DNA of 64,000 nucleotides from Virgibacillus natechei (GCF_026013645.1 NZ_CP110224.1:2542001-2606000), one strand, 5' to 3'; counted from the first letter of the stretch, positions 28,161 to 37,860 are shown. Numbers and translations are program-made. Notes: generated by a model from the sequence alone, not told the origin.

Positions 28161-28194
28161 AGGTTTCCCCCAAAAAATAGTTCGATTGCACCAG

Positions 28195-28419
28195 TTACTC
28201 TTTATTTTCCTTTAATAACTCAAGCAAATCTGATGAAACATTCGCTGCTTCATTATTTTGCTCTTTGATATCAAGGTAAATTTCTCGGCGATAGATATCC
28301 ACAGATTTAGGGGCATCAATTCCAAGCTTTATTTGGTCCCCTTCTATTGCGAGCACCTTTATTTCTATATCTTCGCCCAGCTGTATTGCTTCATCCTGCT
28401 TTCTCGTTAGCACAAGCAT
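28195..28419 (-). CDS. csrA: Translational regulator CsrA
   Basis: A 74-residue Csr[23 protein letters not shown] and [13 protein letters not shown] are canonical. In B. subtilis it blocks translation of hag mRNA and is antagonised by FliW. It starts 2 bases after fliW ends, with GGGAGGAG upstream. Its usual target gene is not next to it here. Confidence 0.96.
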   Translation of the reverse strand: MLVLTRKQDEAIQLGEDIEIKVLAIEGDQIKLGIDAPKSVDIYRREIYLDIKEQNNEAANVSSDLLELLKENKE

Positions 28420-28421
28420 AA

Positions 28422-28871
28422 TTATTCTCCTCCCGCTTTCAAATGATTACCTGGAGATATTGGAGCTTTTGCAGGGATATTGTCCATGTTTAATATGTAT
28501 TGCTTTCCCTGTTTACTGGAAGGATTAATAATGACTGGTGCTTTTAAATTTAAAGTGCTTGTGTTAAATGGATTTTTTAATGTAACAATCGTAACAACCA
28601 TAACGTCCTTCTCACTTTTAACTTCTAAACTCTCTACTATACTATCATCAAGTTCAAATGAATAATCATGGTAAAAGTGATAGGGATTCGTAACAATGAA
28701 TGCAGTGTTTACGGACTTAACGGATTGTAAAACCTGAAAAATTGGATTATCTGGAAAGTCCACTAAAGCAAATTCCGTTTCATCGATAAATCCGGGTAGA
28801 CCTACAGGAAATTGAATGATTTTGGATGCGTCAATTTCTACTTCTCCTAAATATTTTGTATGTAAATGCAT
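28422..28871 (-). CDS. fliW: Flagellar assembly factor FliW
   Basis: A 149-residue FliW ([28 protein letters not shown]). It binds free flagellin and, when flagellin is scarce, CsrA, so it senses filament assembly. The start at 28871 has AAGGATG 10 or more bases upstream, a somewhat long spacing. Confidence 0.95.
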   Translation of the reverse strand: MHLHTKYLGEVEIDASKIIQFPVGLPGFIDETEFALVDFPDNPIFQVLQSVKSVNTAFIVTNPYHFYHDYSFELDDSIVESLEVKSEKDVMVVTIVTLKNPFNTSTLNLKAPVIINPSSKQGKQYILNMDNIPAKAPISPGNHLKAGGE

Positions 28872-28891
28872 GCTAGTTAGGTCATCCTTTC

Positions 28892-29455
28892 CTATGTAAA
28901 AAGATTGATAACATCTATTTCTAAATGCTGATATTGTTTCATGCTTGTTTCGACAGACCCTGGTTCATACTGATGGACCGGACTACGTGCTTCTGCATTA
29001 ATAATTGGCTTATAAGTTTGTACATCAATTTGTACGGTCGAGGGTTGATAGTTCGTTTCAACAGCAAATGGTGATGGTATAAAATCTATTCCTAAAGCTC
29101 TCTTATCATCAAATGCATTCGTTACAGCCTGGTTACTAATAGGGGCGCCGTCGCTCTCTATTTTCATCAGTTCTGCGCCTTGTTGCGTCCTTCGTTCTAA
29201 TCCATTAAGCCAATCGCTTTGTGCAGCTTGTGAATTCTTTGCATTCCATTTAAAGATATGCATTACGTTCATATCTTCCCATGCTTTTGTTTGATCAATT
29301 TGAAGCTTGGAAGGAGTTGTATTCATCGACAATTCTGCTTGCGGTTGCTGTATGGAAAGCTCAGCTTCAGGTTGACTAATTTGTTGATTTGAAGGTGTAT
29401 GTTGGATTTGAATCTGTGCCAATTGGGATTCCATTCGAATTTGTGGTACTTGCAT
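28892..29455 (-). CDS. yviE: YviE-like flagellar-operon protein (DUF6470)
   Basis: A 187-residue protein, MQVPQIRMESQLAQIQIQHT at the start, with repeated Gln/Pro-rich segments and a conserved later DFIPSPFAVE. Its place between flgL and fliW is that of yviE in B. subtilis; function unknown. ATG 29455 has GGGAGGGAG 7 bases upstream; the in-frame TTG 29461 is too close to it. Confidence 0.82.
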   Translation of the reverse strand: MQVPQIRMESQLAQIQIQHTPSNQQISQPEAELSIQQPQAELSMNTTPSKLQIDQTKAWEDMNVMHIFKWNAKNSQAAQSDWLNGLERRTQQGAELMKIESDGAPISNQAVTNAFDDKRALGIDFIPSPFAVETNYQPSTVQIDVQTYKPIINAEARSPVHQYEPGSVETSMKQYQHLEIDVINLFT

Positions 29456-29518
29456 GCACAATCTCCCTCCCTCTATTTATAATGACCCCGCCCTATGACG
29501 GGACAGGGTCATTTAGTA

Positions 29519-30403
29519 TCAGCGTAGAAAATCCATTAACGTAGGCTGAACAATTCTTGCTCCAGCTGATAAAGCTGCACGATGTAAACTTTCTTGTGTA
29601 ATTAATTCCGTAATCGCTTTTGCATAATCTACATCTTCATTTTCTGACATCGTTTGGGTCGCAACAATTTCCTGGTCATTTAGGCGGTTCTCAATTAACT
29701 CTAATCGATTCATACGGGCACCTAAATCCGCCCTTGCATTGATCGTGTTATTAATGTTATCGTCCATGGATTCGATACTCTGCTCGATAGTTGGTTGTTC
29801 ATTATTATCTAATGCATCTATAAATCCATCGATATCCCCAAATAATTTATCATTAAAAACATCTCCAGAATTAACATTTGCTTGCAACTTCGTGCCATCA
29901 GCTACTTCTATTCTTACAGCCTCATCATTAAGATCAATTTCTACTATTTCCCCATCTTCATTGACCTCTATTGGCTTTGTATCTGTATTCGTTCCATTAA
30001 AGATATATTTCCCATTTACATTTGTGTTCGCAATATCAATGAGATGCTCTTTTATCTGTTCCACTTCTTCTTGCATGTTCTCTCGTTCGTCCGCATTATA
30101 TGTATCATTACTAGCTTGTAAAGCCAATTCACGTAAATTCTGCATCGCTTGTGTTGCTTGATCGAGTGCAGCATCTGAGTTGTCCATCCAATTATGAACT
30201 TCATTCGTATTACGCTGAAATTGTTGAATTTCAGTCACTTGACTACGATAATTCATACCCTTCATCGCAGTTACTGGGTCATCAGAGGGGCGATTGATTT
30301 TTTTACCAGTACTCACCTGGTTCATATAAGTATCCAATTTGGCATTACTGTTGGATAAATTTCGCATCATATTATGTGATAGCATTCCTTGGGTTACGCG
30401 CAA
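29519..30403 (-). CDS. flgL: Flagellar hook-associated protein 3
   Basis: A 294-residue FlgL, the junction protein between hook and filament. Flagellin-like ends are intact (VTQGMLSHNMMRNLSNSNAK; RAALSAGARIVQPTLMDFL). The start codon is TTG, 9 bases after AGGTGATC. It lies 10 bases downstream of flgK. Confidence 0.94.
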   Translation of the reverse strand: MRVTQGMLSHNMMRNLSNSNAKLDTYMNQVSTGKKINRPSDDPVTAMKGMNYRSQVTEIQQFQRNTNEVHNWMDNSDAALDQATQAMQNLRELALQASNDTYNADERENMQEEVEQIKEHLIDIANTNVNGKYIFNGTNTDTKPIEVNEDGEIVEIDLNDEAVRIEVADGTKLQANVNSGDVFNDKLFGDIDGFIDALDNNEQPTIEQSIESMDDNINNTINARADLGARMNRLELIENRLNDQEIVATQTMSENEDVDYAKAITELITQESLHRAALSAGARIVQPTLMDFLR

Positions 30404-30413
30404 AAATGATCAC

Positions 30414-31937
30414 CTACCTTCCTACTAAGCCCATATTATTTATTACTTGATCAAGCAATTCATCTACTGCTGTCATACTTCTCGCTGCTGCGCTATATGC
30501 ATGTTGAAATTTAATCATATTCGACATTTCCTCATCTAAGGAAACTGCACTCACGGACATGCGTTGATTTTCTACCTGTGATTTGAGTGCACCCGTATTA
30601 TTCGTCATACGGTTAGCTTCCTGTGCAATAACACCCATATCAGCAATAAGGGACTCATAGAAACCATTTATAGAAGTACCTGGTCCTAATGCATCGCTTT
30701 CTAGATTTGTTTTATTAAAAACTTCTGCCAAATTGGAGGCATTATCACCATTTCCAGCATTTTCATCTTCACTAGCCGCTAGTTTATCAGGTTCTTGTAC
30801 AAGATAGTCGGACACAACAATAGAACTGGCTGCTGCGTTATCCTCAAAATTAAAAAAATCTGCGTCTGTTTCGCCATTCAAATCATAACCGTTGCTATGA
30901 ACGTCGTTAAATTCAGTTGCAAACACATCAGCCATATCATCCAAATCAGAAAGCATATCGGTATAAATACCCGCCGTCTCGTTGTCTTCATCTTCTGATT
31001 CATAGCCATATGCTTCAACTAATCCTTTTAAAGAACCATTGGAACCCATTATTTCCACTGGTTCTTCACCGACAGTAACCGATGTAACCTCTTCAGAATC
31101 ATTATCGGCATAGTTAACTTCAAGTTCATTAACTCTCTCGTCCTCATCCGCTTCTGCGTCAACCAATTTCACACCAAGTGAATTACCTTTATCATCTACT
31201 ATCTCAATGGTTGCCAATCCATCAGCGACATCCGGTGCGCTCTCTGCGCTCTTCGAATAGCTGACCTTTATGTTAATAACGTTTGAAAGTTCATCAATTA
31301 AGCGATCACGTTCATCATATAAATCATTTGCTACATTTCCATTCACTTCCGTTTGCTTAACCTGCTCATTAATGTTATCAATTTGATTTAATAGTGAATT
31401 TACTTCTTCTTCCGTTTGATCAATTTGGTTTTTTAAATCAGAACGAATGGAGTCTAGCGATTCAGATAAATAATTAAAATTTTCAGCAACTGCAACTCCT
31501 CGTTGAACAGCTACAGATCGTTCCCCAGAACTTTCAGGGTTCACAGAAAGATCCTGAAGTGACTCCCAAAATTGATCCATTGTATTGGATAGACCATTTT
31601 CGGACGGTTCATTCATTAAACCTTCCATACGACTAAGTGCGTCAGACTTTGTTTCCCAGTACCCTTCTTTACTGTTCTCCGCACGATACTGGTGATCCAA
31701 GAATTCATCTCGAATTCGCTGAACGGAACCTGCTTCCACCCCTGTTCCCATCTGCCCAGCGGTTACAGGTTGATTTCTTGAAGCAGCAGGATACGGGGAC
31801 GCACTTTCAAAATTGACTCGCTGTCTCGAATAGCCTTCCGTATTAGCATTTGCTATATTATGACCTGTTGTATACAGTGCAGATTGTTGGGTAGATAGTG
31901 CTTGCCTTGCCATCTCTAAACCATGAAATGTACTCAT
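30414..31937 (-). CDS. flgK: Flagellar hook-associated protein 1
   Basis: A 507-residue FlgK. The N-terminus STFHGLEMARQALSTQQSAL and the NTEGYSRQRV motif are conserved, as is the C-terminal helix NMIKFQHAYSAAARSM. ATG 31937 follows GGAGG by 7 bases; ATG 31952 overlaps no good site. It is strongly acidic in the middle, as are other proteins here. Confidence 0.95.
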   Translation of the reverse strand: MSTFHGLEMARQALSTQQSALYTTGHNIANANTEGYSRQRVNFESASPYPAASRNQPVTAGQMGTGVEAGSVQRIRDEFLDHQYRAENSKEGYWETKSDALSRMEGLMNEPSENGLSNTMDQFWESLQDLSVNPESSGERSVAVQRGVAVAENFNYLSESLDSIRSDLKNQIDQTEEEVNSLLNQIDNINEQVKQTEVNGNVANDLYDERDRLIDELSNVINIKVSYSKSAESAPDVADGLATIEIVDDKGNSLGVKLVDAEADEDERVNELEVNYADNDSEEVTSVTVGEEPVEIMGSNGSLKGLVEAYGYESEDEDNETAGIYTDMLSDLDDMADVFATEFNDVHSNGYDLNGETDADFFNFEDNAAASSIVVSDYLVQEPDKLAASEDENAGNGDNASNLAEVFNKTNLESDALGPGTSINGFYESLIADMGVIAQEANRMTNNTGALKSQVENQRMSVSAVSLDEEMSNMIKFQHAYSAAARSMTAVDELLDQVINNMGLVGR

Positions 31938-32015
31938 GTTTTTTTCCTCCATTTCAAACTTCTTACTTAAGGCTGTCTAACAGGCAGACCGACTACATGT
32001 GTTGTAGCCCTCGAC

Positions 32016-32507
32016 TTATGCTTGTGAATCAAATACAGAACGTTTCATCGCGCCTGAATCCTGCTGTTTATTTCCATAGTTTATATTCGTAATCGATGGT
32101 TGCAACGTATCGATTGATAATTGGACAAATTGCATCGATTGGTTGATTAAGGATAGATTGAGCTGTTCCTGTTGCTTCAATTCGGTAATTATTTGAGTTA
32201 AATTAATGGTAGCCTGCTCCAGCTCCTGCTTCTCCTTTTGATCACTTACGATCTCAAGCATACGTGTTATTGTTACATCATTAGATGGGAGTTCATTCTT
32301 AAACAGCCACGTCTCAACCGCTTCCTGTCTACTCTTTTCTTCTTTTTCCAATACACGTATTTGTTTTCTTTCTTTTACAAGTAATGCTTGTAAATTCTCA
32401 ACAGATCCTTCTTTCACTACTTCTGTTTTTTGCTTGGAAATAGCTACTAATTCCTCATGGATGTTTACTAGATTTTGTAATTTTTCAAGAATCGTTTCTA
32501 CGGACAA
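32016..32507 (-). CDS. flgN: FlgN-family flagellar chaperone
   Basis: A 163-residue helical protein in the place of flgN (yvyG), the chaperone of FlgK and FlgL. It starts with TTG (VETILEKLQNLVNIHEEL) after GGGGGCG. The C-terminus (NINYGNKQQDSGAMKRSVFD) matches the family tail. Confidence 0.86.
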   Translation of the reverse strand: MSVETILEKLQNLVNIHEELVAISKQKTEVVKEGSVENLQALLVKERKQIRVLEKEEKSRQEAVETWLFKNELPSNDVTITRMLEIVSDQKEKQELEQATINLTQIITELKQQEQLNLSLINQSMQFVQLSIDTLQPSITNINYGNKQQDSGAMKRSVFDSQA

Positions 32508-32544
32508 AATAACGCCCCCTTTAGAGGTTTTTACACTTTATTCA

Positions 32545-32808
32545 TTATTTCTTCGACCAAAAATCAATCATTTTCTCTGCTGTGCGCTCGGGATTTACCT
32601 TGTATTCTCCAGATTCAACAGCGTTTTTAATTTCCTGCACATAGGAAGCGCGCTGCACATGTGGCTTTTCGTTTTCCTGCAGTTGTTTTGCCTGACTGGA
32701 TATCTCTATTTGATCCTTTTTATTTACTTCGTTCTTATAGTCCGCTTGCTTCTGCATTTGATTTTTGTATGGATTAAAATTTGTTTGATTCGGTCCATTT
32801 ATTTTCAA
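32545..32808 (-). CDS. flgM: Anti-sigma-D factor FlgM
   Basis: An 87-residue FlgM: NGPNQTNFNPYKNQ at the start and the C-terminal EIKNAVESGEYKVNPERTAE that binds sigma-28-type factors. It holds sigma-D inactive until the hook is complete. The start is TTG with AGAGGTG upstream. A repeat copy separates it from yvyF. Confidence 0.92.
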   Translation of the reverse strand: MKINGPNQTNFNPYKNQMQKQADYKNEVNKKDQIEISSQAKQLQENEKPHVQRASYVQEIKNAVESGEYKVNPERTAEKMIDFWSKK

Positions 32809-32877
32809 AGGAAATTCACCTCTTTAGGTTTCGTTAGTTATTTTATTATCGGTCAATTTCTTATTTTATAAAGGGAA

Positions 32878-33025
32878 TGTTCAAAAAGTCCGGTAAAAAT
32901 GACACATCGAATTTCTTCGTTGGCTTGCTTTTCCGTTACTCACGTATTTATTGCATACGTTCCGCTACTCAAAGCTACGCCGCCTCGAACTTCTCGGTCC
33001 TTTTTATCCTCTTTTGAACACGTAC
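32878..33025 (+). repeat. Repeat R3, middle-size copy inside the flagellar/competence region
   Basis: It begins TGTTCAAAAAGTCCGGTAAA and ends CCTCTTTTGAACACGTAC, the ends shared with copies at 36608-36680 and 59259-59573. The termini are roughly inverted (GTTCAAAA each way), as in a miniature transposable element. It lies between yvyF and flgM. Confidence 0.75.
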
Positions 33026-33035
33026 ATAAAGGGCT

Positions 33036-33458
33036 TTACTTTCTTTTTTCATCAAAGGAATAATAGATAGAAGATTGCCGTTCTTTTTTTCGCTGTTGTT
33101 CTGAACGTTCTTCATTCTTCTCGTGTTGTTCTAAATCTCTTTTTAACTCCTCGTAACAATCAAAACACAGATGACCCTTGACTATTGTTGTTCCACATTT
33201 ATCACATGGGTACGCTAGCTTTGGAAATTGTGACGTTCGTAAACGTTTCTCTTTAACGAATTTCATGATCAATGTTTTGGGTACCTCTGTTGCTTTTGCA
33301 ATCTCTTCTACGGTTGCTTCTCTATTTTTGCGATCACGTAAAAAACGGTAAACAGTGTCAAAGTCTCTTTCTTCTTCTTTGTAGCAATTTTGACAAATCG
33401 TTCGAATATCTTTCACAAAAACAGCATCACAACGAGAACAATTTGCGAGTTCAGCCAT
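33036..33458 (-). CDS. yvyF: Flagellar operon protein YvyF
   Basis: A 140-residue protein with CSRC and CQNC near the start, an HTH-like middle (TVEEIAKATEVPKTLIMKFV), a second zinc pair set (YPCDKCG, HLCFDC) and a charged tail. It matches the TIGR03826-type YvyF family, of unknown molecular role, and sits in the expected place. Confidence 0.88.
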   Translation of the reverse strand: MAELANCSRCDAVFVKDIRTICQNCYKEEERDFDTVYRFLRDRKNREATVEEIAKATEVPKTLIMKFVKEKRLRTSQFPKLAYPCDKCGTTIVKGHLCFDCYEELKRDLEQHEKNEERSEQQRKKERQSSIYYSFDEKRK

Positions 33459-33501
33459 TCTAGTCTCACCCTCATTCTATCAATTATAGCACATCATAAA
33501 C

Positions 33502-34182
33502 CTACCCTCGAATCAATGTGTAAGCATAAATCTTGGGACATCCATGCGCTTTTAATAGGTTAGCAGCATGACGTAATGTTGTACCTGTTGTATATATATC
33601 ATCGACAAGAATGGCTGGTTTGTTAACAGGAATCGTTAGTTCAAATGGATTTTTTGTTGCTATTCTGTCACGGCGTGTTTTTTTGGACTGCTTTTCCCCG
33701 TCAACACGTGTGATGAGTTCTTTCGTCTCTATTGGTAAAAAACCAGCCAGCATCTGTGCTTGATTAAATCCACGACTCATTAATCTCTCTTTGCTTAAAG
33801 GAATTGGTACAGCAATTGCATCTTTTGCTAAAAAAGAAAATGCATCAGCAAATCCGTTACGAAACGACTCCTTAAAGGCATTCCCCAAATGGTAATCACC
33901 ACGGTATTTCCACCTTGCAACCATATCCTGCATCAGTTGATTATACGAAAAAACCGAGTAATTAAATGCTATTATTTCTTCTGATGCCTGTTCTTTCCAC
34001 CATGTACAATCCGCACAAATTCTATCATCACTTTTACGACTACAAATCTGGCAACGTCTCCCACGTAATTTATCCAATGCTTCTTCACATGGCTGACACA
34101 AGCTCTTTGGTTTGGTAAGTATGAATAAATTCAACCAGCTTACCTCCTGAATAATATGTTCATCGCACCACAAACAACGCAT
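33502..34182 (-). CDS. comFC: Competence phosphoribosyltransferase-like protein ComFC
   Basis: A 226-residue protein with N-terminal zinc cysteines (MRCLWC, CQICSR, CADC) and a phosphoribosyltransferase-fold motif AILVDDIYTTGTTLRHAA. It is needed for DNA uptake in transformable bacteria. Its ATG lies one base after the comFA stop. Confidence 0.93.
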   Translation of the reverse strand: MRCLWCDEHIIQEVSWLNLFILTKPKSLCQPCEEALDKLRGRRCQICSRKSDDRICADCTWWKEQASEEIIAFNYSVFSYNQLMQDMVARWKYRGDYHLGNAFKESFRNGFADAFSFLAKDAIAVPIPLSKERLMSRGFNQAQMLAGFLPIETKELITRVDGEKQSKKTRRDRIATKNPFELTIPVNKPAILVDDIYTTGTTLRHAANLLKAHGCPKIYAYTLIRG

Positions 34183-34183
34183 C

Positions 34184-35596
34184 TCATACGCCCCCTCGTT
34201 TGTTCATTGCAGTTATCGATTGGATAGCAGCTACCATTGCATCCGTTTTTCCTTCATGAAAAAATACGACTTCACCTGTTGGATCATCTGGACTTCTTCC
34301 GGCTCTTCCTGCAATTTGCACCAGAGCCGCTTCATCAAATACTTCATGCCCTGCATCCAATATGGCGACATCCACCGAGGGGAATGTGACGCCTCTCTCC
34401 AATATAGTCGTTGTAACTAATGCGTCCACTTTTTTCTCTCTAAAAAGTTGGACTTTATCTTCCCGATCTGAATCTGATGCATGTACAGCTATTAAATTAT
34501 CACCTGATTGAAACACCCCTTCATTTACTAGTCTTACAGCCAGGTGTTCTTTTAGCGCTTCAGCCAATAATATCGTAGGAACGAAGATTAGTAATTGCCT
34601 ATCAGCGTTCTCCCTCTTCCTTAGCCATTTGATAAAGGCTGTTGGAGCTTCATGTTTTGTTAGATCTTTCTTTAAGGAAAGAACCATTTTCATGGTCGGG
34701 ACTGGTAAAGGCTGACCGTGAAACCGAATGGGGACAAATATATGGGCTAGCTTTTTTCTCATGATCTGGTATTGGTGATCTTGCCGGGGTGTTGCTGTTA
34801 AATAAATGGTTGTGCTATTTTTAGCCTTCGCTCGATTTGCTGCATAAGGTAAAGTTGGATCCGCGTGAAATGGAAAAGCATCGATTTCGTCAATAATCAG
34901 AACATCAAATGCTTCTCGGTACCGGAGTAATTGATGTGTTGTGGCAATCATTAGTTGGGCTGTTCCTTCTTTATCTTTACTACCACCATATAACCCTTGA
35001 ACTCCTATTGTGTTGAAGGCTTTTTCCAAACGTGGCACCAATTCGCGAACAACGTCAGCTCGTGGAGTAGCGATACAAACACGCTTACCAAGGTGTAGTG
35101 CTTTTGATATTCCTGGGAAAAGCATCTCCGTCTTTCCAGCTCCACAAACAGCCCAAACTAATAATTCTTCCTGAGCTACTACTGCTCGAACAATTCGATC
35201 CGCTGCCGTACGTTGGGCAGGTGTAAGCTCTCCAACCCATGAACATGGGTTGGCATGTGTAGGCCATTCCGGCTCTTCCCCAGACCAATAGTAAAGGGGT
35301 TCGCACTCCATTACCCTCCCCATATCAATACAACTGCGGCAATAAACATGTGTTTTACCACAAGATTGACAAGGGATTGAAGCAAATAAGGATCGCTCTT
35401 GGTTCCCACATCTCTGGCATTGATACGTGAACTTATTTCTTTTAATCGACTTAATGGGTGTAAAAGCTCTTGAAGAAAGTTGTTGTTGGAAGGTGCTCTC
35501 ATCTAATGGGATTTCGTTACGTAAAAGTAATTTTCCTGAGAAACGGATGGGAAAGGTTGATTGTTCGTAGATAAATATCGCCTGAGACGGAGGCAT
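34184..35596 (-). CDS. comFA: Competence DNA translocation helicase ComFA
   Basis: A 470-residue superfamily-2 helicase that helps draw single strands into the cell. A four-cysteine zinc finger (CQRC at 60-63, CQSC at 76-79, CRSC at 86-89) precedes Walker A GAGKTE (152-157), the DEID box and QIAGRAGR. The start has AGGAGTG upstream. comFB, which lies between comFA and comFC in B. subtilis, is absent. Confidence 0.95.
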   Translation of the reverse strand: MPPSQAIFIYEQSTFPIRFSGKLLLRNEIPLDESTFQQQLSSRAFTPIKSIKRNKFTYQCQRCGNQERSLFASIPCQSCGKTHVYCRSCIDMGRVMECEPLYYWSGEEPEWPTHANPCSWVGELTPAQRTAADRIVRAVVAQEELLVWAVCGAGKTEMLFPGISKALHLGKRVCIATPRADVVRELVPRLEKAFNTIGVQGLYGGSKDKEGTAQLMIATTHQLLRYREAFDVLIIDEIDAFPFHADPTLPYAANRAKAKNSTTIYLTATPRQDHQYQIMRKKLAHIFVPIRFHGQPLPVPTMKMVLSLKKDLTKHEAPTAFIKWLRKRENADRQLLIFVPTILLAEALKEHLAVRLVNEGVFQSGDNLIAVHASDSDREDKVQLFREKKVDALVTTTILERGVTFPSVDVAILDAGHEVFDEAALVQIAGRAGRSPDDPTGEVVFFHEGKTDAMVAAIQSITAMNKRGGV

Positions 35597-35663
35597 GTCT
35601 CACACTCCTCTATTAATATTTGAATGATGCTAAAATGTAAAAGTAGGACGGGAGGATGATTGA

Positions 35664-35687
35664 GAAATCGGCGGGGTTGCCGATTTC
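35664..35687. terminator. Stem-loop between degV and comFA
   Basis: GAAATCGGC, GGGGTT loop, GCCGATTTC: a perfect 9-base stem 14 bases after the degV stop. The T run is short, so it may attenuate only. Confidence 0.6.
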
Positions 35688-35700
35688 ATTTAGAAATTTG

Positions 35701-36543
35701 CTATTTCACATACCAACCAACGCCGACTGCCCCTTCACCTAAATGGGTGCCAATAACAGGGCCAAAATAACTGATCGATGTATCGGCTGTCGGATATTTT
35801 GCTAGAAATTCATCCTGCAAACTCACTGCAGCTTGTTCATTATTAGCATGAATAAACACAACTTTAACATCTTTCCCTATGCTTGCGTCTTCTTCCAACA
35901 TTCCCATAATCCGGCTTAATGCTTTTTTACGTGTACGGATTTTTTCAAATGGAACGATTACTTTATCAACAAAATGTAGAACTGGTTTCACTTGTAAAAT
36001 ACTACCGACTAAAGCTTGGGCGCCATTTAATCGTCCACCACGTTGTAAATTAGTAAGGTCATCTACCATAAAATAGGCACGAATACTCTGACTCACGACG
36101 TTCAGACGTTCTAGAATATCAGCTGGAGTTCTACCTAATTTCGCCGCTTCTGCAGCTTCTAAAACATAAAAACCCTGCGCCATCGCACTAAGTTCAGAAT
36201 CGTATGCATATACGTCAATTCCTTCAACCATTTCTGCGGCACTAACAACTGCTTGATAGGTCCCACTAATTCCGCTCGAGAGGTGTATTGAGATAACAGC
36301 ATCATAATCTTTCGCTAATTCCTCAAGCTTGTTCGTTATATAACCAATCGATGGTTGGGACGTTTTCGGAAAGTTTTCCGTTTCTTGTACTTTTTGATAA
36401 AATTCTTCATTTGTAATATCGATTTCCTCTTGATAGGATTCGTCACCAAATATGACATTTAACGGAACCATATGAATAGTATATTCATCCCGTATATGTG
36501 CAGGTATATAAGCCGTACTATCTGTCATTACAGCAACTTTCAT
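35701..36543 (-). CDS. degV: DegV-family fatty-acid-binding protein
   Basis: A 280-residue DegV: AVMTDSTAYIP, HLSSGISGTYQ and NLQRGGRL are the family landmarks. Family members bind fatty acids, and some serve fatty-acid kinase. Position between comFA and degU is as in B. subtilis. GGAGGAG precedes the ATG. Confidence 0.92.
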   Translation of the reverse strand: MKVAVMTDSTAYIPAHIRDEYTIHMVPLNVIFGDESYQEEIDITNEEFYQKVQETENFPKTSQPSIGYITNKLEELAKDYDAVISIHLSSGISGTYQAVVSAAEMVEGIDVYAYDSELSAMAQGFYVLEAAEAAKLGRTPADILERLNVVSQSIRAYFMVDDLTNLQRGGRLNGAQALVGSILQVKPVLHFVDKVIVPFEKIRTRKKALSRIMGMLEEDASIGKDVKVVFIHANNEQAAVSLQDEFLAKYPTADTSISYFGPVIGTHLGEGAVGVGWYVK

Positions 36544-36607
36544 TATGACCTACTCCTCCATTAGCTACATTCATCTATCTTCATTGATAATTTATTTATA
36601 TAAAAGG

Positions 36608-36680
36608 TTGTTCAAAAAGTCCAGTAAAAATGACACGTCGAATTTCTCGGTCCTTTTTATCCTCTATTTTGAACACGGAC
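36608..36680 (+). repeat. Repeat R3, short deletion copy
   Basis: It has both R3 ends (TTCAAAAAGTCCAGTAAA ... CTATTTTGAACACGGAC) but lacks about 75 bases relative to the 32878 copy. The join lies at TCGAATTTCT-CGGTCC, where the longer copy has two similar blocks (TCGAATTTCTTCG and TCGAACTTCTCGG), so it probably arose by recombination between them. Confidence 0.7.
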
Positions 36681-36681
36681 T

Positions 36682-36733
36682 ATAAAATAAAACTTCAATC
36701 AGTTGGGGTTGCTACCCGTTAAACTGCGATAAA
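36682..36733 (+). repeat. Repeat R2, short copy
   Basis: AAAACTTCAATCAGTTGGGG ... CCCGTTAAACTGCGATAAAC directly abuts the R3 copy. Beyond it, 36736-36958 holds no gene; 36811-36857 partly matches the minus strand of 48220-48266, sharing an exact 17-mer TATGCAGTAGGAAAGTT. Confidence 0.7.
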
Positions 36734-36958
36734 CTTTTATATGTTTTTTATTTTACATGAATGAGTAGAAAAATGCATTATATATCTTAGAAAACTTAGC
36801 ATTCATTATAGGCGTTTAATGGTGCGTGTCATAGAGCAGTTATGCAGTAGGAAAGTTTTTTACGCTTAGCTGCTTAGAAATCTGGCTTATCGCTATGCTT
36901 TGTGGTGAACCGCTAAGGCTCGGACTTGTAGATAGAAAACTTTATACGATCTACCTAC

Positions 36959-36991
36959 AAAAAAACCCTGACACTACATTCAGCATCAGAG
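36959..36991 (-). terminator. Terminator after degU
   Basis: On the minus strand CTCTGA pairs with TCAGGG around a 14-base loop, followed by seven T. It is 62 bases after the degU stop. Confidence 0.6.
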
Positions 36992-37052
36992 CGTCTTGTG
37001 AAATTGTTATAGGGGTTGTTGCGTCTCTTTTTACAAAGAATGTAAAAGCCTA

Positions 37053-37745
37053 TTATAAAACTTCAACCCAGCCTTTTTTTATTGCGGAAACTACTGCTTG
37101 GGTACGATCATTACAGTCCATTTTTTGTAGGATGTTACTGACATGGTTTTTAACCGTTTTTTCACTAATGTATAAAGCTTCTGCCACAGAGCGATTACTT
37201 TTCCCATCAGCTAGTAGCTGCAATATTTGACTTTCTCGTTTCGTCAGTATATGAAGCGGCTTCCGGTATTCAACACCACTATCTGCTACACTGGATGCAT
37301 TTTCTTTTGCTAAGCGACGGTATTCTTGAACTAGATTATGCGTTACTCTAGGATGAAGATAGGAACCACCCTCACCCACAACTTTTATTGCCTCTATTAA
37401 TGAATCAGAATCCATCTCTTTTAATAGATAACCTTGCGCACCTGTTTTTAGCGCGTGCGTTACATAGCTTTCATCATCATGGATCGAAAGAATAATAACA
37501 TTTGTATCTGGAAAGAATCGAACTAAATCTGTAGTAGCTTGCACCCCGTTCATATGAGGCATATTTATATCCATTAATACAACATCAGGCTTGTTTTCTT
37601 TTACTAGTTTCGAAGCTTCTGTTCCATCTTCACCTTCTGCAACGACTTCAAATGATGGTTCAAATTCTAAAATTCGCTTTACCCCTTCACGAAATAACTT
37701 GTGATCATCAATTAAAACAATACGCATACGTTTCTCCGTCTTCAT
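37053..37745 (-). CDS. degU: Two-component response regulator DegU
   Basis: A 230-residue NarL/LuxR-type regulator. The receiver has phospho-acceptor Asp59 (LMDINMP) and the C-terminus a LuxR HTH ([30 protein letters not shown]). In B. subtilis DegU controls exoenzymes, competence, motility and biofilm, so it links to several neighbours here. ATG 37745 has AGGAGG about 9 bases upstream; ATG 37769 does not. Confidence 0.96.
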   Translation of the reverse strand: MKTEKRMRIVLIDDHKLFREGVKRILEFEPSFEVVAEGEDGTEASKLVKENKPDVVLMDINMPHMNGVQATTDLVRFFPDTNVIILSIHDDESYVTHALKTGAQGYLLKEMDSDSLIEAIKVVGEGGSYLHPRVTHNLVQEYRRLAKENASSVADSGVEYRKPLHILTKRESQILQLLADGKSNRSVAEALYISEKTVKNHVSNILQKMDCNDRTQAVVSAIKKGWVEVL

Positions 37746-37824
37746 ATTCTCTTTTCCTCCTGCTTCCATTTCTATTTCTATCTGCCCTATTACGAATAGC
37801 TTTCAATTACTTTTTATCTATATA

Positions 37825-37860
37825 ATGTAAAACTCCATTCAGTAGGAGGGTTACTCTCAA
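37825..37860 (+). repeat. Repeat R2, half copy
   Basis: GTAAAACTCCATTCAGTAGG matches the left end of R2; the right end (GTTAAACTGCGATAAA) is not recognisable. It lies between degS and degU. Confidence 0.5.

Noticed and set aside
36895..37230. 111-residue plus-strand frame
   Set aside because: It covers the degU terminator and the antisense of the degU HTH; no ribosome-binding site.
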